DNA from: Nitrospira sp.
GTDB taxonomy: Bacteria; Nitrospirota; Nitrospiria; Nitrospirales; Nitrospiraceae
Reading direction: 5' to 3'
Length of the DNA stretch: 64,000 bases
Assembly: GCA_005116895.1 (NCBI GenBank)
Contig: SWDO01000005.1
Span: 349,678 to 413,677 of the forward strand
In this document: in pieces, positions 42,243-51,917 of the stretch
Numbering within the stretch: the stretch's first letter is position 1
How the letters are laid out: each line of letters opens with the position of its first letter
Position numbers and translations under genes: made by a program
The notes under the pieces: generated by a model
What the model saw: the letters and a program-made list of their open reading frames with translations, nothing else
Databases searched by the model: none
Told to the model about the DNA's origin: nothing

Positions 42243-43046
42243 ATGCCGACCAAACAGAGTCAACAAAACGCTGGCACGGCAATGACTTCCGTCAGCCGGT
42301 CACATCGGAGCGGAACGCTTTACGTGGTCGCGGTCCCCATCGGACATCCCGACGATGTGACCGTGCGCGCCCTTCGGATCCTCAGCACAGTAGACCTGAT
42401 CGCGTCCGAAGATCCAAAAGTGACGCAACAACTCCTGATGCATCACGGCATTCGAGGCACCGTGACGAGCTACGGACCCAGAAATCTCCAAGAAAAAGCA
42501 GCGGTTCTTTTGCAACGGTTACAGCAAGGGGTTGATGTTGCGTTCGTATCGGATTGTGGCTCCCCCCTCATCTCCGACCCCGGCCATCTTCTCGTAGCCG
42601 CTGCGCATACGCATGGTATCCCGGTGGTTCCAGTCCCCGGTCCTTCTGCGATTATCGCAGCCCTGACTGCCGCAGGACTCCCCTGCGACTCCTTCTATTT
42701 TCTTGGACATCTGCCGAGCGTCTCCTCACGTATCACCCAACGCCTTATGGATTCCCTGAAGAGGAATGGTCCAACCGTTGCCTTCTGCACAGAGACAGCG
42801 CTCGCGCGCATACTGAAGACCCTTGGCGATATCGCTCCTCACTGCGCTGTAGTTGTGGCGTACGATTTAACGAAGCCGAATGAGCACATCATTCGCGGAA
42901 CAGCTTGTGAGGTCAGTAAGAAACTCGGCTCGACTCGGAGACGGGACGTGACACTCGTTCTTGCAGGGAAAGATGGGACAGAATCAGACGATCAAGATAT
43001 GCGCCGTGCTCAATCGCTCTCCTCTCGACGGATCAAGACCCGATAG
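42243..43046 (+). CDS. rsmI: 16S rRNA (cytidine(1402)-2'-O)-methyltransferase
   Basis: GTLYVVAVPIGHPDDVTVRALRILSTVDLIASEDPKVTQQLL, VSDCGSPLISDPGHLLV, PVPGPSAIIAAL. Confidence 0.93.
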   Translation: MPTKQSQQNAGTAMTSVSRSHRSGTLYVVAVPIGHPDDVTVRALRILSTVDLIASEDPKVTQQLLMHHGIRGTVTSYGPRNLQEKAAVLLQRLQQGVDVAFVSDCGSPLISDPGHLLVAAAHTHGIPVVPVPGPSAIIAALTAAGLPCDSFYFLGHLPSVSSRITQRLMDSLKRNGPTVAFCTETALARILKTLGDIAPHCAVVVAYDLTKPNEHIIRGTACEVSKKLGSTRRRDVTLVLAGKDGTESDDQDMRRAQSLSSRRIKTR

Positions 43047-43078
43047 GCCTGGTCGACTCGTTCCTGAGACAAGACCGT

Positions 43079-43903
43079 ATGGCCTTCGTTCTGGACGCTA
43101 CGCGGGACGTTACGGATGCCGTCGGTCGTTTGATGCGGCAGGTCAGGGAAGAGACGCGGGGTGTGGACGCACAAACTTCGGAAGGGATTCAGAATGTCTT
43201 AAGTCGGTCACTCTATAGCATTCTGAAAACCGTAGCAGGCCCTACCATCGACCAGCTGGTCACCGAAGGCCCGAAACCGTTTGTTATCCTTGTCGTTGGA
43301 GTCAACGGAGTAGGGAAAACAACTACTATCGCCAAAATCGCTCAGCGGATGATGCAGGCCGGGCGACGACCTCTCCTTGTGGCAGGAGATACCTTTCGTG
43401 CCGCTGCCATTGATCAACTTCAAGTTTGGGGGGATCGGGTCGGAGTGGAAGTGATTCGCCAACGTCACGGTGCCGATCCGGCTGCGGTGGCCTTCGACGG
43501 TGTCGTGGCAGCCAAGGCCAGGATGGTGGACGTGGTCCTCATCGACACGGCGGGTCGCTTGCACACCAAGTCCAATCTGATGGACGAGCTGCGGAAAGTG
43601 AAACGGGTGATCGCTCAGGAGTTGCCTGGTGCGCCACATGAGGTGCTGTTGGTCCTGGATGCCACGGTCGGACAGAACGCGCTAGCTCAGGCCCGTCAAT
43701 TTCACGAGGCCGTTGGGGTCACAGGACTTGCTCTGACGAAGCTCGATGGGACCGCACGAGGGGGGATTGTCGTAGCCATTGCCGAAGAACTGAAGCTCCC
43801 TCTGCGCCTCATCGGTGTGGGAGAAGGAGCTGATGACCTCCAGGACTTCAATGCCGAGGCGTTTGTCGCAGCTCTGTTCGGGCAGCCGACGTCTCGCTCA
43901 TAA
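43079..43903 (+). CDS. ftsY: Signal recognition particle receptor FtsY (apparently short N domain)
   Basis: GVNGVGKTTTIAKIAQRM, DTFRAAAIDQLQVWGDRVGV, DTAGRLHTKSNLMDELRK, TKLDGTARGG; only in-frame ATG/GTG/TTG at 43079. Confidence 0.88.
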   Translation: MAFVLDATRDVTDAVGRLMRQVREETRGVDAQTSEGIQNVLSRSLYSILKTVAGPTIDQLVTEGPKPFVILVVGVNGVGKTTTIAKIAQRMMQAGRRPLLVAGDTFRAAAIDQLQVWGDRVGVEVIRQRHGADPAAVAFDGVVAAKARMVDVVLIDTAGRLHTKSNLMDELRKVKRVIAQELPGAPHEVLLVLDATVGQNALAQARQFHEAVGVTGLALTKLDGTARGGIVVAIAEELKLPLRLIGVGEGADDLQDFNAEAFVAALFGQPTSRS

Positions 43904-43986
43904 ACCACGCATTTTCTTCTCATTGTTCACAGCCTCGTGCTATTCTCCTTGTGTAGGGTAGACTCTGTATAGGTTCTGGAGAGCCG

Positions 43987-44778
43987 ATGGCGATGGTCAA
44001 AGTCTTGATCGTAGACGACGATCAAATGAATTGCGATCTCTTACAGAGCGTGCTTATCCGGCACGGGTGTCACGTTATTTCGACAACCAGTGGGCGAGAA
44101 GGTCTTAGTCTATTCCGCGCACACAATCCACGAGTTACCCTGCTCGATCTCCGTATGGCGGAGATGGACGGGCTGACTGTTTTAAAGGAGATCCGGGCCA
44201 TCGATCCTCATGCCCCGGTGATTATTCTGGGTGGTGGAGCCACAGAAAGTCAGGAGAATCAAGCCCGAGCTCTCCGAGCCACGGATTTTATTAGAAAAGG
44301 ATTGTCGCTGGACGTCCTCGTCGAAGCCGTCACCCGACTCTCACAGGTGCCTGTGCCGTCAGTGACCACGCAGCTCTCTCTTAGGAATGGGAATGTCATC
44401 GAGCAGATCGACGAGTCGGTCTTGGTCGTCGACGACGAACCTCTCCTATGCGACCTCTTGGTCCGGTTTCTCACTCTGCGCGGGTATCGGGCGTTTGGCG
44501 TCAAAAATGGCGACGAGGCTCTGCGGATAGTCGAAGAGATGCCTCCCGATGCGATCGTGCTTGATCTGATCATGCCTGGAATGCCAGGGGTGGAAGTGCT
44601 TCGCGCCCTGCGTGACAGGAACTATTCAGGTGGTGTCATCATCATGACGGGAAGTCACAATGAGGAGCTGCTTGGAGAAGCGTGGAGTCTAGCCCCTCAG
44701 GAGATCCTCATAAAACCAGTCGATCTTGAACGCCTCTTAACCGCGATCCAGCTTGTACTCGTCTGCCGCGAGTGCTAA
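43987..44778 (+). CDS. Response regulator with two tandem REC domains and no recognisable output domain
   Basis: VKVLIVDDDQMNCDLLQS...LLDLRM...RKG and SVLVVDDEPLLCDLLVRFL...LDLIMPGMPG...IKPVD. Confidence 0.88.
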   Translation: MAMVKVLIVDDDQMNCDLLQSVLIRHGCHVISTTSGREGLSLFRAHNPRVTLLDLRMAEMDGLTVLKEIRAIDPHAPVIILGGGATESQENQARALRATDFIRKGLSLDVLVEAVTRLSQVPVPSVTTQLSLRNGNVIEQIDESVLVVDDEPLLCDLLVRFLTLRGYRAFGVKNGDEALRIVEEMPPDAIVLDLIMPGMPGVEVLRALRDRNYSGGVIIMTGSHNEELLGEAWSLAPQEILIKPVDLERLLTAIQLVLVCREC

Positions 44779-47000
44779 AACGCTTCCTGATGTCCATCAG
44801 GAAATGTGTCCTTCGCTCTTGTCTCATCAGTCTGCTGGCGGGCGCCATCGTACACACGTGGTGTATTTCAGCTCTGCCTGCCCAGGAGAATGTCACCAAC
44901 GTTCATCACACCCTTTCAGTTGAGATGATTCCTGCCGCACATGAGGTTGTGGCGAGCGATCAGGTCGAACTAGAAGTGAATTCACAGGTCACGGTGGTCA
45001 CGTTTACGCTTGCCCATACGCTGCATGTCGAGTCCATTGCGATGCGAACGCACTCGGTTTCGGGTGGGCAGGGAGGCCGGGATGAAGTCATCCCGTTCAC
45101 GATAGTGCGTCCTCCTGAGTCCACGGCCCAACGCATTGTTGTCTCTCTTCCCAAAGACCATGGCCGGAGAATAACATTGGTCCTGAGCTATCAGGGTCAG
45201 ATCAATGACCCTCCCAGAGAACCCCGCCACTTGAGATTCGTGACCCCCAGCGAGACCGCGGGACATATCGGTGTGGAAGGTGTGTACTTGAGCGGTGAGA
45301 GCCAATGGTACCCCGATGTCATCGGCTCCTTCAGTACCTATCGAGTGACGGCTCAGATTCCACAGGGCTGGACGGTGGTGGCATCGGGCCGTAAGGAAGG
45401 CGAGACGACGAGCGCGGGAAAGACCTCCTCAACCTGGATCGTTCAGGACAAGTCTGAGGCGTTCACGATCGTTGCCAACAAGTTTGTGACGACATCGCGG
45501 GAATGGAAAAGTCCGACAGGACAGCGAGTCGAACTCCAAACCCATTTCTTGCCCGACAATGCCGGTTTGGCGGATGAGTATCTCGATGCGACCGCACGGT
45601 ATCTCGACGCGTATGTCAGGATCCTCGGGGACTATCCTTTCGATAAATTTGCAGTGGTCGAGAATTTCTTTGCGAGCGGTCTTGGTCTGCCGTCGTTCAC
45701 TCTCCTCGGCAGCGGCAGCATCAAGCGCCACTATATCCAACCCTATGCTTTGGGTCACGAGATCGTCCATTCATGGATCGGCAATTCGGTGTTCAATCGC
45801 GACGATCATGGGAATTGGGTCGAAGGCATGACGACCTACTTGACGAATTACTACTGGCATGAGTTGGTGCAGGATATTCCGCAAGCCTTCGAACAACGGC
45901 GAATGATGCTTGATGGGTACAATCTCTATGTGAGGCCTGAAACCGACTATGCAGTTTCCCAGTTTCTAAGGAAGCATGACGAGAGAGACAATGCTATCGG
46001 CTACCAAAAATCGGCCTTTGTGTTTCACCTCCTTCGGCAAGAAATCGGAGACGAGCTATTCTGGCGAGGCTTGAAGACCTTCGTCAGCAGCTATCGCAAT
46101 CGCCCGGCGGACTGGCAATCAATCGAGGAAGTCTTTTCTCGAGAAAGCAGTCAGGATTTGCGGTGGTTTTTCAAGCAATGGGTCGAACAGCCTGGTGCTC
46201 CACGTGTATCCTTGCGGGATGTCCGGGCTCGTCGCGTGAAAGCAGAGGGCGGCAAGGAAGCTTGGCGGCTGACGGTTCAGATTGAACAGGCTGAGAAGCC
46301 GTTTCGGATGACGATCCCCCTCCGCATCGTGATGACAGAATCGACGGACATCAAGTCGATCACGCTGAGCCTTGCGCAAACAAGCGTTGCCGAATTTGTG
46401 TTGCCCAACCAGCCGCTGCGGGTGGAGCTTGATCCGGATCTCATGGTGTTTCGTCGGTTGACGAGGCGTCAGTTGCCACCGATGCTGAACGGCTATGTGA
46501 CGGATCCACACAAGACGGTGGTGCGGGCGTTTTCAGACCCTGCGTCGCCGTTGCAGCAGATTGTGGCTCGCATCACCGATCATGAGCTCACAGAATCGCG
46601 TAGAACGACGGTGGTCTCACTCAAAGAGAATGCCCTCCCCCATGATGGATCGATCCTGGTACTGGCAGGAGCTGACCAGCGACAGGCGGTTCAATCAGTG
46701 GTGCAGGAGTCTTGTGGCGACCGAATTACTCTTGGGGATCGGGGGTTCCAGATCGATGGTCAAACCTATGACGGGCCAAAGATGGCAGTGCTGTTCTCCT
46801 GCCATCGAGCGGATGTACCGGGCAGCCTCATCACGGTGCTGTATGGCGTGACCTCGGGTGCGGTCGAGATAGTGTCTCGCTTTCTGTTTTATTATGGGTG
46901 GCATAGTTACGTGATTTTCCAAGACGGATCTGTGACGAAACGCGAAGTGTGGCCTGGTTTGCCGGATGTGAAGGAGGTCAGGATCGATGCAACGCCGTAA
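44772..47000 (+). CDS. M1-family (aminopeptidase N-like) metallopeptidase
   Basis: Signal-peptide-like N-terminus; zinc motif GHEIVHSWIGNSVFNRDDHGNWVEGMTTYL; GTG start or ATG at 44790. Confidence 0.85.
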   Translation: MLKRFLMSIRKCVLRSCLISLLAGAIVHTWCISALPAQENVTNVHHTLSVEMIPAAHEVVASDQVELEVNSQVTVVTFTLAHTLHVESIAMRTHSVSGGQGGRDEVIPFTIVRPPESTAQRIVVSLPKDHGRRITLVLSYQGQINDPPREPRHLRFVTPSETAGHIGVEGVYLSGESQWYPDVIGSFSTYRVTAQIPQGWTVVASGRKEGETTSAGKTSSTWIVQDKSEAFTIVANKFVTTSREWKSPTGQRVELQTHFLPDNAGLADEYLDATARYLDAYVRILGDYPFDKFAVVENFFASGLGLPSFTLLGSGSIKRHYIQPYALGHEIVHSWIGNSVFNRDDHGNWVEGMTTYLTNYYWHELVQDIPQAFEQRRMMLDGYNLYVRPETDYAVSQFLRKHDERDNAIGYQKSAFVFHLLRQEIGDELFWRGLKTFVSSYRNRPADWQSIEEVFSRESSQDLRWFFKQWVEQPGAPRVSLRDVRARRVKAEGGKEAWRLTVQIEQAEKPFRMTIPLRIVMTESTDIKSITLSLAQTSVAEFVLPNQPLRVELDPDLMVFRRLTRRQLPPMLNGYVTDPHKTVVRAFSDPASPLQQIVARITDHELTESRRTTVVSLKENALPHDGSILVLAGADQRQAVQSVVQESCGDRITLGDRGFQIDGQTYDGPKMAVLFSCHRADVPGSLITVLYGVTSGAVEIVSRFLFYYGWHSYVIFQDGSVTKREVWPGLPDVKEVRIDATP

Positions 47001-48111
47001 GACCTATGGAATTTCGATTTTTGGATTTTGTGTGTTGATGGGGGGTGCCCCATTTGCACTGGCCGCTGATCAACACAAAGAGGCTGTGGCGGCAGCTCCT
47101 TCTATAGAACGGCATCTTGCCAATATCCGCCAGCTAACCATTGGTCGCCAGAACGCGGAGGCCTATTTTTCATTTGACGGGACCAAACTGATCTTTCAGT
47201 CGACGAACGATTGGTCAAAGGACGTTCTGGGAAACCGTTCGAAACCAGCTGACGCAGGGTTGGGTTGCTATCAAATGTATGTGATGGATTTGGCAAGCGA
47301 CGCCATACGCTTGGTCAGCACCGGCATAGGGGCGACGACGTGTGGGTACTTTTTCCCCGGCGATCGGCGTGTGCTCTATTCCTCCACTCACGCCGCCAAC
47401 CCCAATTGTCCACCGAAACCGAAACGGGACGGAGCGTACCGATGGGCGCTCGACGATTATGACATTTACTCGGTCCGACTCGATGGGCAGCAACTGCAGA
47501 GGTTGACGTTATCACCCGGCTATGACGCCGAGGCCACAATCTCGCCGGACGGGAAGACCATTGTCTGGACTTCGGTGAAGGATGGAGATCTCGATTTGTA
47601 TACGATGAATCTGGACGGTTCGAACGTGCGTCGTCTGACGGACGATATCGGATATGATGGCGGAGCTTTCTTTTCACCGGACAGCAAGCGACTCGTTTAT
47701 CGGGCGGCCCATCCGACGGATCCGTCCGAGGTGGCCAAATATAAGGAGTTGTTGGCACAACGGCTGATCGAGCCAGGTCAGCTTGAACTTTTTGTCATGA
47801 ATGCCGATGGGTCTGGGAAGAAACAGGTCACCACGACTGGCGCGTCAAATTTTTCCCCATATTTTCATCCCGACGGCAAACGTATCATCTTTTCCTCCAA
47901 TATCGAAACGAGAGGGGAAGGGGGACGTCCCAGTTTCCATCTGTATCTGGTGGGTGACGACGGAACTGGGTTGGAACGTCTTACCACTGAAGGGCACTTT
48001 AATAGTTTTCCCATGTTCTCCCCGGACGGCAAACGTCTCGTGTGGGTCTCGGATCGACATGCCAAGGAACCGGGAGAGTTCAACGTGTTCTTGGCTGACT
48101 GGGTGCCGTAA
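46987..48111 (+). CDS. TolB-like WD40/PD40 beta-propeller periplasmic protein
   Basis: Repeated FSPDSKRLVYRA / FHPDGKRIIFSSN / FSPDGKRLVWVSDR blades after a signal peptide. Confidence 0.88.
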   Translation: MQRRKTYGISIFGFCVLMGGAPFALAADQHKEAVAAAPSIERHLANIRQLTIGRQNAEAYFSFDGTKLIFQSTNDWSKDVLGNRSKPADAGLGCYQMYVMDLASDAIRLVSTGIGATTCGYFFPGDRRVLYSSTHAANPNCPPKPKRDGAYRWALDDYDIYSVRLDGQQLQRLTLSPGYDAEATISPDGKTIVWTSVKDGDLDLYTMNLDGSNVRRLTDDIGYDGGAFFSPDSKRLVYRAAHPTDPSEVAKYKELLAQRLIEPGQLELFVMNADGSGKKQVTTTGASNFSPYFHPDGKRIIFSSNIETRGEGGRPSFHLYLVGDDGTGLERLTTEGHFNSFPMFSPDGKRLVWVSDRHAKEPGEFNVFLADWVP

Positions 48112-48185
48112 GGTCCGGTGATCGGTATGGACAATTGGTGAACAGGGCCGGACATCCAGGGCGCCTCATTGCAGATCGTGATTTG

Positions 48186-49274
48186 ATGAGAGCCCCGTCC
48201 CAGGCATTCCGGAACACGACCGTATCGCTCGCCATAGTTGGTTGTTCCTGCGCCGCGTTGGCCATCAGCTTTCTCGGCGTGGCCCAGTTTGACCTGTCGA
48301 TCACCAAGTATGTTCGATCGGTGACGATTCATCTGCCCTGGGATCAACTCACCGTTCCGTGGATGGCGTTCACCAGCGATATGGGGGACTGGATCGGCCA
48401 AGGATGGCGGCTGACAGCTGTCAGCCTCCTTCTGCTCGTCGGCGCATGGGCCCTTGAAAAGCCGGCAGTCAAGATCGTGGCCATCCAGTCGTTGATCGCT
48501 CACGGCATCGCCGCGCTGCTCGCCAATGGGCTGAAACACCTCATCGGCAGGCCTCGACCGAAGTTCGTCCATGCGGGAGACTGGCAGATGGCCCTTTCCT
48601 GGGCATCGGGACTGGACTCCTTTCCGTCGGGCCATAGCACGGCGAGTTTTGCCGTCGCGACGGTGCTGGCTAGACGGTTTCCCCTCGTCGGACCGCTCTG
48701 TATCGTGATCGCACTGTTCGTCGCCCTCAGCCGTGTCCTCCGAGGATCGCATTTTCCGACCGATGTCCTTGGAGGCATGGTGATCGGTATCATCAGCGGC
48801 TTCATCGGGACGACTCCATTAAGACAATGGCGCGCGTCAATACAGGATGGACTACGATATGCGGCGATGGGTGCTTCGGCGGTCTTTGCCTTGCTGTGGG
48901 TGCTCTCCCATCAAATGGAAGATGGGATGGCGGGTATCCTCTTCGTGGCGCTGGGAGTTGGTGCAGTTGTGGGCGGCTTATGGATACGGAAAACTCATTG
49001 GGTCCGCAGGGGAAGAACAGGAGAGCGCTGGCACTCGAATGCCTCAGCGCTGTTGATGGCGTACGGCTTGGCTGCCCTGACGACCTCACCGCTTGTCCTC
49101 TCGTCGGTCGGATTCGCCTGCATGGCGTCCTGGCTCGACGCGATAGGTCGGGACGACGACCACGCTGAGGAATTGCCTGCCTGGTCTATGATGCGGGAAA
49201 GTGCCTTGCTTGGGGGGGTGGCTCTCGCCATTCTAATTCTTGTTGATGCGCGAGGGGTTCTGCCATTTCAGTGA
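48186..49274 (+). CDS. PAP2-family phosphatase (membrane)
   Basis: KHLIGRPRPKF, PSGHSTASFAVATVLARR, SRVLRGSHFPTDVLGG; upstream start 48135 also possible. Confidence 0.85.
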   Translation: MRAPSQAFRNTTVSLAIVGCSCAALAISFLGVAQFDLSITKYVRSVTIHLPWDQLTVPWMAFTSDMGDWIGQGWRLTAVSLLLLVGAWALEKPAVKIVAIQSLIAHGIAALLANGLKHLIGRPRPKFVHAGDWQMALSWASGLDSFPSGHSTASFAVATVLARRFPLVGPLCIVIALFVALSRVLRGSHFPTDVLGGMVIGIISGFIGTTPLRQWRASIQDGLRYAAMGASAVFALLWVLSHQMEDGMAGILFVALGVGAVVGGLWIRKTHWVRRGRTGERWHSNASALLMAYGLAALTTSPLVLSSVGFACMASWLDAIGRDDDHAEELPAWSMMRESALLGGVALAILILVDARGVLPFQ

Positions 49275-49287
49275 CCAATGCGTCGCG

Positions 49288-49361
49288 CGTGAAGCGTCGT
49301 TCGTATCTCGTCTCGCACAAGAGAAATCCTACGTTTCACACTTCACGAAATACGCTTCACG
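49288..49361. repeat. Inverted-repeat element between convergent genes (REP-like or bidirectional terminator)
   Basis: cgtgaagcgt (49288-49297) and acgcttcacg (49352-49361), perfect 10-bp inverted arms, with an extra tttcacacttcacg between. Confidence 0.6.
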
Positions 49362-49363
49362 GA

Positions 49364-51115
49364 TTAGTGTCCGAGAATCTTGGGAGGTGTTGCCGAGGCA
49401 GCTTCTGCATCCTGAGGCAGGGTGATTATCGGGTGGTTGCCCAACAAGATATAGCCGTGCCGCTTAAGAATCGGCTGAAATCCAGCCGCTTCTTCCGGTA
49501 AGGCATCCTGAACGTATTCCGGGAGGAGGATCATCGTCCGGCCCTCTTTGCGCAGCGCCGTACGGAGCCGGTCGATTTCGTTGGCTGGAATAAAGGTCAC
49601 GGGTCGTCTCGCGTAGAAGGCCATGGATGGTCTGGTCGAACCAAATGCGATCAGTTGGTCGGTCGGATTCAAGTTCAACCCGGCCGCGTAGGCTAATTCC
49701 TGCGGCGGCGCAATTGCGTAGCGATTGAGTCCGGGAACGACCATCAGGATGGCGATAAGAAATACACTCGCCAGCGTGCCTCCGGCCACCCCAAAGGCCA
49801 TGCCTCGTCTGTTGTCGTTCAAGCCAAAATATCCGATCAGCCCCATAGCGACCACAATGATGGTTGCGCCGACGTACGGACCGATGCCCAGATCGAATTG
49901 AGTGGCGAGCGGAAACTCCTTGATCATCTTTCCTGAGAATTTGATGAACAGAGAAGGTGCACACGCAAATCCAATCGCCAAGAGATAGCCAATCCCCATC
50001 ATGAAATGGATCGACCCGCGCAGGCCTCTCGTGGAAGAATCTTTTAACCCTTGAGCCCAAAACAACGCAGCTAGTAGGGCGCAGGCAGGAAACAGCGGGC
50101 CGATATAGTGAGGCAGTCGGGTGGAGGAGAGGCTAAAGAAGATGAACACGCCGACAACCCAGAGTCCTGCGAACCACTCTAACTCCTCACCGGACCCTGG
50201 CGGTGTCTCTGAGTCGTGTGCGCGATTCCTCATCAGGCGCCATGCTCGCCAGCTCTGATAGGCTCGATAGAGCCCTGCCGGTAGGAATGCGCTCCACGGA
50301 TAAAAGCCCAGCAGCAGGACCGGAAAATAAAACCACCAGCCTACTCCGTGGCCTTCCATCGGAGCGAGGAATCGCCCCACCGTGTGGACTTTCGCTTGAG
50401 AGGAATAGGCATCTCCATGGAGAAGGAACATGGCGACATACCAGGGACCGGCAAGGAGAAAGAGCAGCAACGTGCCGGCGATAGGCGCGCCTCTCTGCCA
50501 AAAGATCAGCCATTGCCGAGTGGCAGCGAGATACAAGAGACCAGTGATCAGCGGCACGGCGAATCCCACCGGTCCCTTGGTTAAAGTCGCGATGGCCATG
50601 CCGGCATAAAAGGCCCAGATCCAATGGCGCCCGCGGCCCGGTTCATGAAGGCCAAGCCAAAACCCGTAGAGCGACAAGGTGGTGGAGAAGATCAGGACGC
50701 TATCGGTAATCGCCATGCGCCCGAGCGCCAGTACCTCAATGTTCAACAGCAACATCAAGGCCCCAAACAGGCCGACGGTCGGGCCGCGCAGCCGAGTGAG
50801 AAACAGATAGTGCATCACGATCAACCCAACCCCGAATAGGGCTGAGGGCGCTCGCGCCGCAAACTCGCTCACGCCGAAGGCGTGGTGCGACATCGTCATC
50901 AGCCAATAGACAAAGACCGGCTTGGCGACGCGTAGTTCCCCATTGAAGGTCGGGGTGACGAAGTCGCCGGAGGCGAACATTTCTCGCCCGGCTTCGGCAT
51001 TGCGGCCTTCATCGCGATCGGTCAAGCCCATGCTGCCGAGGGCGGTGAAAAAAAGCAGGCTAGAGAGGAGCAGCAGCAGAAGCAGTTGTATCGGTTGGGG
51101 CGAGGTACGTTCCAT
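49364..51115 (-). CDS. GT39/ArnT-like membrane glycosyltransferase
   Basis: MGLTDRDEGRNAEAGREMFASGDFVTPTFNGELRVAKPVFVYWLM; multi-TM. Confidence 0.9.
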   Translation of the reverse strand: MERTSPQPIQLLLLLLLSSLLFFTALGSMGLTDRDEGRNAEAGREMFASGDFVTPTFNGELRVAKPVFVYWLMTMSHHAFGVSEFAARAPSALFGVGLIVMHYLFLTRLRGPTVGLFGALMLLLNIEVLALGRMAITDSVLIFSTTLSLYGFWLGLHEPGRGRHWIWAFYAGMAIATLTKGPVGFAVPLITGLLYLAATRQWLIFWQRGAPIAGTLLLFLLAGPWYVAMFLLHGDAYSSQAKVHTVGRFLAPMEGHGVGWWFYFPVLLLGFYPWSAFLPAGLYRAYQSWRAWRLMRNRAHDSETPPGSGEELEWFAGLWVVGVFIFFSLSSTRLPHYIGPLFPACALLAALFWAQGLKDSSTRGLRGSIHFMMGIGYLLAIGFACAPSLFIKFSGKMIKEFPLATQFDLGIGPYVGATIIVVAMGLIGYFGLNDNRRGMAFGVAGGTLASVFLIAILMVVPGLNRYAIAPPQELAYAAGLNLNPTDQLIAFGSTRPSMAFYARRPVTFIPANEIDRLRTALRKEGRTMILLPEYVQDALPEEAAGFQPILKRHGYILLGNHPIITLPQDAEAASATPPKILGH

Positions 51116-51180
51116 GGTCGGATGTGGCCGTTACCAGTGGGTCGTGAAAGACCCAGAACGGCAGTGTGTGTTACGGCTGC

Positions 51181-51471
51181 TCATGCCTGCGGCCGAGGCT
51201 CACTCTTGGTTTGATCCGCGCGATGAATGAGGACCAGATTGCGCACGTAGACAACCGCCCCGAGAGCTTGCCCTGAGATAAACACAGGGTCTTTTCGGTA
51301 GATCGCGTAGGCCAGCGTAATCAGCCCTCCGATGAGGCTCATATACCAAAAGGAAACGGGGACGCGGCTTTCAGCGGTCCGTTCGGACGCAATCCATTGC
51401 ACCAACCAACGACCAAAAAACAGGCCTTGGCCGAGAAAACCGATGCCGAGCCAGATGGTTTCGATGCTCAT
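51181..51471 (-). CDS. Lipid-A-disaccharide synthase N-terminal-like (LAB_N) membrane protein
   Basis: IWLGIGFLGQGLFFGRWLVQWIASERTAESRVPVSFWYMSLIGGLITLAYAIYRKDPVFISGQALG. Confidence 0.9.
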   Translation of the reverse strand: MSIETIWLGIGFLGQGLFFGRWLVQWIASERTAESRVPVSFWYMSLIGGLITLAYAIYRKDPVFISGQALGAVVYVRNLVLIHRADQTKSEPRPQA

Positions 51472-51872
51472 GCGGTTGAGGATGTGATGGGTGATGGGTG
51501 ATGGGTGATCGGTTGCTTCTTTAGAGAGCGGAGTAAGCCGAGTAGCATTTTTCTGATTTCTTCGATTTGGGTCAGGGCGGTGTTTGTAGGAAGAAATCCC
51601 ATTCGGGAGGCGAGAACGAGTTGGGTTTCCAGCTCGGCGACCGAACCTGACGCGACGTGAAGAAATTGAATAAATTCTTTTCTTGAATGTCTTGCTGCAC
51701 CTTCCGCGATATTACTGGGGATAGAGACGGCAGAGCGTCGCATCTGCGAAGTGAGTCCGTATAGCTCTCCTTTGGGAAACCGCGAAGTCAATGAGTAAAC
51801 CTGCGTTGCGAGATTCATAGATTTCTTCCAAACATCGAGATCCTTATGCGTGGTTACGGTGTTTCCGCTCAC
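51468..51872 (-). CDS. Four-helix-bundle protein (S23 / 23S-rRNA intervening-sequence-type)
   Basis: DLDVWKKSMNLATQVYSLTSRFPKGELYGLTSQMRRSAVSIPSNIAEGAARHSRKEFIQFLHVASGSVAELETQL; GTG start. Confidence 0.9.
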   Translation of the reverse strand: MSGNTVTTHKDLDVWKKSMNLATQVYSLTSRFPKGELYGLTSQMRRSAVSIPSNIAEGAARHSRKEFIQFLHVASGSVAELETQLVLASRMGFLPTNTALTQIEEIRKMLLGLLRSLKKQPITHHPSPITSSTA

Positions 51873-51887
51873 TCATCACCCATCACA
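51483..51887. repeat. 14-bp perfect inverted repeats bracketing the S23-type gene
   Basis: tgtgatgggtgatg (51483-51496) and catcacccatcaca (51874-51887); left arm extended by further tgatggg units. Confidence 0.9.
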
Positions 51888-51917
51888 GATCACTTATCAC
51901 GAAGCCCGGTTCGATCG

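Noticed and set aside
45730-45830. M1 peptidase zinc motif with one residue fewer than the usual HEXXH-X18-E
   Set aside because: HEXXH-X17-E with GNWxEG is, as far as I recall, a known M1 subfamily variant, so probably not novel.
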